DNA from: Anaerolineales bacterium UBA5069
GTDB taxonomy: Bacteria; Chloroflexota; Anaerolineae; Caldilineales; Caldilineaceae
Assembly (NCBI GenBank): GCA_002415895.1
Contig: DIAV01000213.1
Location: 1-6,734 of the forward strand
Direction of reading: 5' to 3'
DNA length: 6,734 nt
The position numbers were made by a program, and so were the translations under genes. Under the pieces are notes generated by a model that worked only from the letters and a program-made list of their open reading frames with translations, did not search any database and was not told the origin of the DNA. Below are positions 1-4,454 of the stretch, in pieces; the first letter of the stretch is position 1; the number at the start of each line of letters is the position of its first letter.

Positions 1-932
1 CCGCCGCCGCCACCGCCGCCGTCAATCCTGCGCCAGGAGAGGCGAACCGTCGCGTCCTGCGCGCCGTCAAAGTACTCCAGGCGCAGCGGCACATTGCCGC
101 CCGGCAGCCAGATGTCGCTCTCAAACGTGCGCGCCGATTGCTCGCGCCACTCGTCAATGATCAGGGCGTTGTTCACCCACAGGCGCGCGCCGTCATCCAC
201 AGTCACCGTAAAGCGATAGTTGCCTGTGGCAAAGTCCAGATTGCGCGTCCAGCGCACCGAGAAGTTGTCGGGCTGGATGACCCCGGGCGCGGGCGAATTC
301 CATCCCCACGCAAAATTGATGTCGCTATCATCGCGCACAAGCGCCGGATCACCGGCCAGTTCGCGATTGTTGAAGTACTCGCCGCGCCACGCGTTGAAGG
401 CAGGCGGGGGCTGCGTTCCGCTCAAGCGCTCCCAGCCAAAGCGCGCAGTCGCGCTGCCCGTCGCCTCAAAAAACTCAATCCGCACCAAATGGTGGCCCGT
501 TGTCAGTGGTCTGTCAATGACAAAGGTGCGTTCGCTGCCCTCGCGCCACTCGTTCAGCACCTGCTGTTCGTCAATCCAGATGCGCATACCGTCATCGGTT
601 GTCGCGGTAAAGCGATAGAGTCCCTCTTCGAGATAGAGATAGCGCGTCCAGCGCGCCGAAAAGAAGTCGGCGTTGATCACTGAATCCGGCGATCCCGTGC
701 CCCAGCCAAAATTGATCTCTCGTTCTGTGCGCGTCAGCTTGGGGCTGCCCGCCAGATCAACATTATTGAAATAGACGCCAATCCAATAGGGATCAGAGAC
801 GGCAACGCGTACGAGGCCGTCTTGCGCCCGTGCGGGGGTTGCCGGCAGCGCAAAACCCGCCGCAACCACCATCAGCCCCATCAGCGCAAAGAACGCCCGC
901 CGCACGCGTGCTGCGGTAAGAGGATATCGCAT
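1..932 (-). CDS. Secreted protein with two tandem PA14 domains (3' end beyond window)
   Basis: This exported protein probably binds carbohydrate or the cell surface. The visible 310 residues start with a signal peptide: basic n-region (RVRR, residues 9-12), hydrophobic core at about 13-30, then ARA before Gln37 as a likely signal peptidase I site. Two PA14-like beta-barrel units follow, at about 50-169 and 184-302. Each has the same order of landmarks: YFNN, an 'INFxWG' strand, 'FSxRWTR', 'YRFTxTxDDG' with W two residues later, 'EWRE' and a final 'FGWER' or 'LSWRR'. A Gly run (305-310) then leads past the left edge, so more domains are likely. The ATG at 932-930 is preceded by AAGGAG with an 8-nt spacer. 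A promoter and an upstream terminator suggest a separate transcription unit. PA14 units bind glycans in adhesins and glycosidases; no enzymatic domain is visible here. Export and PA14 identity are well supported; the ligand is unknown. Confidence 0.9.
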   Translation of the reverse strand, partial: MRYPLTAARVRRAFFALMGLMVVAAGFALPATPARAQDGLVRVAVSDPYWIGVYFNNVDLAGSPKLTRTEREINFGWGTGSPDSVINADFFSARWTRYLYLEEGLYRFTATTDDGMRIWIDEQQVLNEWREGSERTFVIDRPLTTGHHLVRIEFFEATGSATARFGWERLSGTQPPPAFNAWRGEYFNNRELAGDPALVRDDSDINFAWGWNSPAPGVIQPDNFSVRWTRNLDFATGNYRFTVTVDDGARLWVNNALIIDEWREQSARTFESDIWLPGGNVPLRLEYFDGAQDATVRLSWRRIDGGGGGG

Positions 933-963
933 GAAAATGACTCCTTCACAACGAGAAAAAGTA

Positions 964-969
964 AGTATA
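964..969 (-). promoter_or_regulatory. Candidate -10 box of the tandem-PA14 gene
   Basis: On the minus strand the hexamer TATACT matches the sigma-70 consensus TATAAT at 5 of 6 positions. It lies about 30 nt upstream of the ATG at 932, just after the terminator-like hairpin of the preceding gene. No good -35 box is found 16-18 nt upstream, so this is a weak to moderate call. Confidence 0.38.
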
Positions 970-992
970 TCGACAACGGATGGCTGAGAATT

Positions 993-1015
993 GAAAAGTC
1001 GCACACACCTGTGCG
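993..1015 (-). terminator. Probable intrinsic terminator of the META-domain gene
   Basis: Starting 17 nt after the TAG at 1033, the minus strand has a perfect 6-bp GC-rich stem, CGCACA paired with TGTGCG around a GGTG loop (stem arms at 1010-1015 and 1000-1005), followed by ACTTTTC. The short U-tract and the position between two convergently ordered same-strand genes support a Rho-independent terminator of modest strength. Confidence 0.5.
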
Positions 1016-1032
1016 CGTATGACAATCAGCAA

Positions 1033-1404
1033 CTATACAGCCGCCACAAAACGCAGCGCTGCGCCATCACCTTCAAGCAGCAGCGCATTGTCGCGCATAC
1101 TCCAGCGCGTTGCAGCGGCCAGCGCAGCAAGATAGCGCGCCTCAAGCTCCATCTGCGGTGGGGGGCACGCCATGCGCGTGCTGGCGATGGCGCTGAATGC
1201 AATCGCAGCGCCTTCAATCTGCACACCGCCCATGTAGCGGTTGCAGCCCGAACGGCCGCTTGCACGCGCGCCGCCATGCCCCGCTGCCGTGTCACCTTCC
1301 GCAAGCAGTTGCAGCGTCACGCGGGCGCGCGCATCCGCTGCCGCAATCTGCTCGCCGCCAAGTGCAACGAGTCTCCATTCCGTGCCGTAAAGAGGGGATT
1401 CCAT
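1033..1404 (-). CDS. META/HslJ-domain protein
   Basis: This 123-residue protein is essentially one META domain, the fold named for Leishmania META1 and found in E. coli HslJ. Family landmarks appear in order: an opening 'TEWRLVAL' strand (8-15), 'GRSGCNRYMG' (50-59), 'IASTRMAC' (73-80), a Glu-rich 'MELEARYLAAL' helix (85-95) and a closing 'LRFV' strand (117-120). Cys54 and Cys80 are the two conserved-type cysteines. Family members are small, mostly envelope-associated or stress-linked proteins with no established enzymatic activity. Unlike HslJ, this copy has no signal peptide or lipobox, so it looks cytoplasmic as called. The ATG at 1404 is chosen over one 15 codons upstream because it has a well-placed GGAG and the domain starts right after it. 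A candidate promoter near 1540 and a terminator at 993-1015 suggest it is monocistronic. Confidence 0.86.
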   Translation of the reverse strand: MESPLYGTEWRLVALGGEQIAAADARARVTLQLLAEGDTAAGHGGARASGRSGCNRYMGGVQIEGAAIAFSAIASTRMACPPPQMELEARYLAALAAATRWSMRDNALLLEGDGAALRFVAAV

Positions 1405-1411
1405 GCAGATA

Positions 1412-1415
1412 CTCC
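1412..1415 (-). promoter_or_regulatory. Shine-Dalgarno that decides the META-gene start
   Basis: GGAG on the minus strand lies 7 nt before the ATG at 1404-1402. The in-frame upstream ATG at 1449 has no comparable purine-rich site, which favours the shorter 123-residue protein. Confidence 0.55.
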
Positions 1416-1491
1416 ACTGTTGGCGGCGCGCCAATCGAGTGCGCTTCATGATCTAGACGAATGAGAATATAGAATGTTCCCCAATACGCGT

Positions 1492-1509
1492 CGCAGGCGC
1501 ACACCTGCG
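1492..1509 (-). other. Perfect 6-bp hairpin in the META-gene leader
   Basis: CGCAGG and CCTGCG form a perfect 6-bp stem around a 6-nt loop, about 90 nt upstream of the META-gene start. It would lie in the 5' leader if transcription starts at the promoter near 1540. No U-run follows on the minus strand. It may be a leader structure or chance in GC-rich DNA. Confidence 0.3.
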
Positions 1510-1539
1510 TTTGCTTGCTATGACGCGCTGCGCTCTCCA

Positions 1540-1548
1540 ATTGTAGCA
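1540..1548 (-). promoter_or_regulatory. Candidate extended -10 promoter of the META-domain gene
   Basis: The minus strand reads TGCTACAAT, an extended -10 (TGn) followed by TACAAT, which matches 5 of 6 consensus positions. The -35 region is poor, as is common for extended -10 promoters. It would give a leader of roughly 130 nt before the ATG at 1404. Confidence 0.42.
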
Positions 1549-1603
1549 GAATGAACGTAGCCTATTCAGTCGCGCGCGCGGTGTTTGCCTGGTGATGCAA
1601 GGC

Positions 1604-1627
1604 GAGGCTTCCCATGTGGAAAGCCCC
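1604..1627 (-). terminator. Hairpin after the SH3b/PA14 gene, likely transcript end
   Basis: Beginning 31 nt after the TAG at 1659, the minus-strand RNA can form a 10-bp stem around the loop ACAU, with arms at 1618-1627 and 1604-1613. Two positions pair only as G-U in minus-strand RNA and are mismatches on the plus strand, which points to an RNA structure of this transcript. There is no U-tract, so it may be a 3'-end stabilising hairpin or a weak or factor-assisted terminator. Confidence 0.45.
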
Positions 1628-1658
1628 GCGATGTCTGCATCAGAAAATCTCTGCCGGC

Positions 1659-2867
1659 CTATTCGTCGGGGCGCCAGGCATCGCCACCGCCACCACCGCC
1701 CGTGCCACCGCCACCGCCACTTTGGCGGCTCCAACTGACCTGAATGGATGCGTTGCCCGTGTTCTCGTAGAACTCGACAGCGACAAGGTGCATGCCCGCG
1801 CCCACATTCCGGAAGGTGTTGGAGATATCCTTGGGACCATCGCTCCAGGCGTTAATCACAATGTGGCCGTCAAGCCAGACGCGCACGCCATCATCGGCAC
1901 GCGCACGGAAAACCATATTGCCCGAAGCAAACTGGAAGTTACTGCGCCAGCGCGCCGAAAAATTATCCACCGGCAGCCCGGGCGCCGGAGCACCTGTACC
2001 CCAGTTGCGATTGAGCGGATAGTTGTCGGTTGGCTCAAAAGCGGCATAAGCGGGCGCCCCACCCAACCCCATGTTGCTCCAGTATGCCGCCCCCCAATTG
2101 TTGTTGCCCGGGGGCAGCTCTGCAAAGACCGGCGCCGGCGTGGGCGTCGGTGCAGGCGGCGTGGGTGTTGGCGGGACCACGGGCGGCGGGCCCACAGTCA
2201 CAATGGGCAGCGCCGCAGCATTCCCCGACACTGCCACCAAATCACCAAAAATCCAGCCTGTTACAGCGGTGCATGCCACGCGCAGCCAACTGATGTCGGC
2301 ATTGCGACCAATCGCCGGGCAGCTTTGGCCGCGCGTCGCGCTCCCCACCACCGGGTAGGCCGTGCTCGGCCCCGAGCGTACATTGGCTGCCGTGGCCAGC
2401 ACCGTAACGGATGTGCCGAAGACAGGCGTGGGCGTAGGTGCAGGCGCGGGAGCGCCAACCGAGACGATGCTATCCACCAAAATGAGCGGGACGGCGCTGG
2501 CGTTCTGGCCAGGGACAACGATTCCCCACACGCGCACGCGCACGCCATCGCGGTTGAATTGCTCAATCTGGCGATCAACGCCGGGCGTCATCGCCACAAG
2601 GCCATAAACTGCGCTGTCCCCATCCGCAACAAGGAATGTGCCAAAGGGTTGACCAACAGCCGTGCGCAAAACCCCTTGCAGGCCGAAAACTTCATTGCTC
2701 GTCGTAATCAGCGCCGGGCTTACGCCCGTAGCCGGCTCCTGGCCCAGCGCCCGCTGCGGCGCTGCCAGCACAAACAGGCCAATGAGCACCAGCGGCAGCA
2801 GCACCAGGCCGAAGCTGCGCAGCGGTCGCCCCCCGGTTGCCGCCACCTTTGGAATGGTATTCTTCAT
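1659..2867 (-). CDS. Secreted protein with OB-like region, SH3b and PA14 domains
   Basis: A 402-residue exported, modular protein with likely cell-wall or glycan-binding roles. The signal peptide has a basic n-region, a long hydrophobic stretch (about 19-36) and ALG before Gln43 as the likely cleavage site. Residues about 52-138 are rich in beta strands and resemble an OB-like barrel ('GVRVRVWGIVV', 108-118); this is inference. A Pro/Ala/Thr linker (139-148) leads to an SH3b domain at about 152-213, with 'ANVRSGPSTAYPVVG' and 'GWIFGDLV'; Cys183 and Cys199 could form a disulfide. A second linker (226-246) leads to a PA14 domain (about 258-380) with 'DNFSARW', 'ARADDGVRVWLDG' and 'IQVSWSR'. The protein ends in a poly-Gly tail and 'DAWRPDE'. 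No LPXTG-type anchor is present. The ATG at 2867 has GGGAG 9 nt upstream and starts the signal peptide directly; an ATG 20 codons further upstream would run into a palindrome. Confidence 0.88.
   Translation of the reverse strand: MKNTIPKVAATGGRPLRSFGLVLLPLVLIGLFVLAAPQRALGQEPATGVSPALITTSNEVFGLQGVLRTAVGQPFGTFLVADGDSAVYGLVAMTPGVDRQIEQFNRDGVRVRVWGIVVPGQNASAVPLILVDSIVSVGAPAPAPTPTPVFGTSVTVLATAANVRSGPSTAYPVVGSATRGQSCPAIGRNADISWLRVACTAVTGWIFGDLVAVSGNAAALPIVTVGPPPVVPPTPTPPAPTPTPAPVFAELPPGNNNWGAAYWSNMGLGGAPAYAAFEPTDNYPLNRNWGTGAPAPGLPVDNFSARWRSNFQFASGNMVFRARADDGVRVWLDGHIVINAWSDGPKDISNTFRNVGAGMHLVAVEFYENTGNASIQVSWSRQSGGGGGTGGGGGGDAWRPDE
1683..1718 (-). repeat. Low-complexity Gly-codon tract near the C-terminus
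   Basis: A run of GGN codons encodes five Gly, one Thr and six Gly (residues 384-395 of the SH3b/PA14 protein). The same kind of tract appears at the left edge (positions 1-18) after the second PA14 domain of the other secreted protein. Such tracts are prone to slippage and recombination between copies. Confidence 0.6.
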
Positions 2868-2876
2868 CGTAATTCG

Positions 2877-2881
2877 CTCCC
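2877..2881 (-). promoter_or_regulatory. Shine-Dalgarno that sets the SH3b/PA14 gene start
   Basis: GGGAG on the minus strand lies 9 nt before the ATG at 2867-2865. Its first G is at the base of the neighbouring hairpin (2881-2905), so folding could affect access to the site. Confidence 0.5.
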
Positions 2882-2905
2882 GCGCCGCATGTGGACCACG
2901 GCGCA
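2881..2905 (-). other. Leader hairpin touching the ribosome binding site
   Basis: Minus-strand RNA can pair GCGCCG (2904-2899) with CGGCGC (2887-2882). The stem extends to 9 bp by three G-U pairs, two inside and one outside, and closes a 7-nt loop. The G-U positions are mismatches on the plus strand, which favours an RNA structure in this direction. The 3' arm runs straight into the Shine-Dalgarno of the next gene. Confidence 0.4.
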
Positions 2906-2911
2906 CAAAGT

Positions 2912-2947
2912 CAGGTCGGGCAGCCATCGCGATGGCTGCCCGACCTG
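2912..2947 (-). terminator. 36-bp perfect palindrome, probable strong hairpin
   Basis: The arm CAGGTCGGGCAGCCATCG (2912-2929) is followed at once by its exact reverse complement (2930-2947), giving an 18+18 perfect two-fold symmetric sequence. It begins 17 nt after the TAA at 2965, the usual place for a transcript-ending hairpin. As RNA it would form a very stable stem with a minimal loop. The sequence after it on the minus strand is ACTTTG, so a classic U-tract is missing. Other readings are a REP-like element, a protein-binding operator, or a structure stabilising the upstream mRNA. Confidence 0.6.
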
Positions 2948-2964
2948 CTGTGGCTTCAACGCAG

Positions 2965-3333
2965 TTATTTGCAGATATCGTTCAGCAAAAGCCCGCGTGC
3001 CCAGATGACAGGCATGAATATGGCATCCGCCTCTGGCTGCGGCGCGGGTTCAAAGGTCTGGTTCAACGCCGGGTAGAGCGCAAAGTGATTGGCGCGCACG
3101 CGGAAGCTGGCACTCTGCATTTCACCGCCCACGGGCGTAATTGCATCCCGCATACGGAAGTTCACGCTGGAGCGCTGGTCACCCCCGCCCGTGGTTACAG
3201 CCCAGCAACCCAGCGAGAATTTCGCGCTGGATTGGGCCAGAACGGCCGCCGATGTCCACAGTACGCCAAAGACCACAAGCAATGCCACCACCGCGTTTAA
3301 CAGCCAGCGGCGCGCACCTGTTTTTTGCATCAT
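2965..3333 (-). CDS. Small secreted protein of a GGG-core type, function unknown
   Basis: This 122-residue exported protein starts with a signal peptide: KTGARR n-region, hydrophobic core (about 11-31), and VLA before Gln34 as the likely cleavage site. The mature part of about 89 residues includes 'CWAVTTGGGDQRSS' (43-56), 'FRMRDAITPVGG' (59-70), 'MQSASFRVR' (72-80) and a C-terminal 'IFMPVIW' (105-111). I know this pattern as a recurring small beta domain in Chloroflexi exported proteins (a GGG turn, a 'TIGQP'-like segment, then a 'YLPLV'-like end), but I cannot name an established family. Cys43 and Cys121 could form a disulfide. The ATG at 3333 has AAGGGG with about 7 nt spacing; a second ATG follows directly. 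It lies 40 nt downstream of the larger secreted-protein gene, so they are probably cotranscribed and may act together. No enzymatic motif is visible. Confidence 0.75.
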   Translation of the reverse strand: MMQKTGARRWLLNAVVALLVVFGVLWTSAAVLAQSSAKFSLGCWAVTTGGGDQRSSVNFRMRDAITPVGGEMQSASFRVRANHFALYPALNQTFEPAPQPEADAIFMPVIWARGLLLNDICK

Positions 3334-3373
3334 GTTCGATCCCCTTTCTGTGGAGAGTTGCTGAATGACTGCA

Positions 3374-4165
3374 CTACGGCAAATCCAGCACAGAGAAAGA
3401 GAAGTTGCAGAGCTTGCGGTTGCCATCACGGTCGAACATGACCACAATGAGCCGATCGTTCGAACTGGTGGTGGAGACAGTCAGCGCGCGATCACAGGAG
3501 TTGGCGTTGGTGTAGATGGGTGTCACGTTGGTGACGTAGTCGCTGAAGTTGTAGCGTTCGCCAATGTCAATATTGAACGCGGGACCGCCATCAAAATTGT
3601 TAATGATGCTGGACGTGAACTTGACGCCATTGCGTTTGCTGCCGTCGGCATTGACCACGCCGTAGGATCGGAACATGGTGGCCGTGCGCGCGGTCTCGGC
3701 ATACATGGCATAGGGCACAAAGCGCAGCGGCTGGCGCGGCGTCATCTCGGCATCATTGCCCACCTGCACGCCGATGTACAGCTGCTGTGTAAAGAGATTG
3801 GGGTCAAGCGGACCAATTTCGGCAGAGAAGAAACCTTCGGCCACCACCACGTTGATCTGCTGCTGGTAGACCATTGTGGTGTTGTCCTGATACAACTTGA
3901 AGATCATGCTTTTGGTGCCGCTGGGCTGCTGCACTCCAGCCGGCGTGAGCAGTACGCCCTGATATTGAATGATGCGTGCCGCCGCGTTGGGCGCATCGAC
4001 GACATCAATGCTCGATTCGCTCACCTGCCACGCGCCGTCGGGTCCAACGGCCGTGGGCGTATCCTGCGCCCAGGCGCGTGCGCCCAGGAAGATGGCGGAG
4101 ACCACAACCGCGCCAATCAGCGCGCCTGCGGCCATGTTCACGGTCCTGCGCAAAAGTCGCTGCAT
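3374..4165 (-). CDS. Secreted protein with a 'YQGxLxxxxG' beta domain
   Basis: A 263-residue exported protein. The signal peptide has an RLLRR n-region, a hydrophobic core (about 11-29) and AWA before Gln34. Residues about 64-157 carry a widespread secreted-protein module: 'IIQYQGVLLTPAG' (65-77), 'MIFKLYQD' (87-94), 'INVVVAEGFFSAEIG' (104-118), 'LYIGVQVG' (129-136), 'EMTPRQPL' (140-147) and 'VPYAMYA' (150-156). Related modules are often found N-terminal to collagen-like, tail-fibre-like or other long extracellular parts. Here only about 100 more residues follow, with a single Cys pair (Cys224 and Cys253) and no repeat, so the C-terminal part looks like a separate, unrecognised beta-rich domain. 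The ATG at 4165 starts the signal peptide; its GGGGG lies only 4 nt upstream, so translation initiation may be weak. It is the first gene of a probable two-gene unit with the small secreted protein downstream. Its role is likely structural or adhesive, by inference. Confidence 0.84.
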   Translation of the reverse strand: MQRLLRRTVNMAAGALIGAVVVSAIFLGARAWAQDTPTAVGPDGAWQVSESSIDVVDAPNAAARIIQYQGVLLTPAGVQQPSGTKSMIFKLYQDNTTMVYQQQINVVVAEGFFSAEIGPLDPNLFTQQLYIGVQVGNDAEMTPRQPLRFVPYAMYAETARTATMFRSYGVVNADGSKRNGVKFTSSIINNFDGGPAFNIDIGERYNFSDYVTNVTPIYTNANSCDRALTVSTTSSNDRLIVVMFDRDGNRKLCNFSFSVLDLP

Positions 4166-4259
4166 ACTGCCCCCATTCTTGTCATTGAAGTTGGTCACAA
4201 GGTCATTCCGAACGATTTCACTGTGCGTGAGTGACGTTGCCGTCCAAATTTGCACCCGC

Positions 4260-4279
4260 GCGCCGATTCGCACCGGCGC
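4260..4279 (-). other. Leader hairpin closed by a GNRA tetraloop
   Basis: Minus-strand RNA can form an 8-bp stem, GCGCCGGU with AUCGGCGC (one G-U pair), closed by a GCGA loop, a GNRA-type tetraloop. On the plus strand the same sequence has a mismatch and no GNRA loop. It lies about 95 nt upstream of the ATG at 4165 and just downstream of a candidate promoter, so it would be in the 5' leader. Confidence 0.42.
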
Positions 4280-4307
4280 TGAGGATTGCTGTTGCGGTGC
4301 GCAGGCT

Positions 4308-4335
4308 ACTTTACCACAGGTTGCAGGCGCGACAA
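4308..4335 (-). promoter_or_regulatory. Candidate sigma-70-type promoter of the secreted-protein pair
   Basis: On the minus strand TTGTCG (4335-4330) and TAAAGT (4313-4308) are separated by 16 nt; each matches 4 of 6 consensus positions. The start would give a leader of roughly 135 nt with a GNRA-capped hairpin. Suggestive only. Confidence 0.32.
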
Positions 4336-4372
4336 TAGACGCCGTGCGCGCATTTTGAGGCGGAATGGAGCC

Positions 4373-4422
4373 GGCTGCAATTGGCCGTGCAGCCCAAAGT
4401 GCTGTCGCAGGTCTGCACTGGG
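4373..4422 (-). terminator. Overlapping hairpins downstream of WS/DGAT
   Basis: Beyond the TAA at 4455, the minus-strand RNA has two overlapping stems. One is CCCAGTGC with GCACTTTGGG (4422-4393), a stem with a 2-nt bulge. The other is a perfect 7-bp stem, GGCTGCA with TGCAGCC (4394-4373), around an 8-nt loop. The overlap means only one can form fully. No U-tract follows. They may mark the WS/DGAT transcript end, but the evidence is modest. Confidence 0.28.
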
Positions 4423-4454
4423 TTTCGCCACGATAGGGTGACGGCAACCACCTG

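Noticed and set aside
1405..1660. Possible frameshifted PA14 remnant downstream of the SH3b/PA14 gene
   Set aside because: Reading the next frame after the stop gives an Arg-rich sequence with none of the PA14 landmarks (YFNN, FSxRW, DDG), so no decayed domain is visible.
2868..2927. Longer N-terminus for the SH3b/PA14 protein from an ATG at 2927
   Set aside because: The extra 20 residues are Arg-rich, place the start inside the palindrome, lack a Shine-Dalgarno and would bury the signal peptide.
1614..3008. Long open frame on the plus strand (464 codons)
   Set aside because: It is antisense to the SH3b/PA14 gene, is Arg/His/Cys-rich with no domain, and runs through the palindrome and another gene end. 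Long antisense frames are expected opposite GC-rich coding DNA.
3334..3447. Longer N-terminus for the small secreted protein
   Set aside because: It would overlap the end of the upstream gene and place 38 residues before the signal peptide; the ATG at 3333 has a good AAGGGG.
3365..4234. Plus-strand open frame of 289 codons with a protein-like look
   Set aside because: It mirrors the secreted 'YQG' protein in the opposite phase; the minus-strand gene has a signal peptide and family motifs, while this frame has none.
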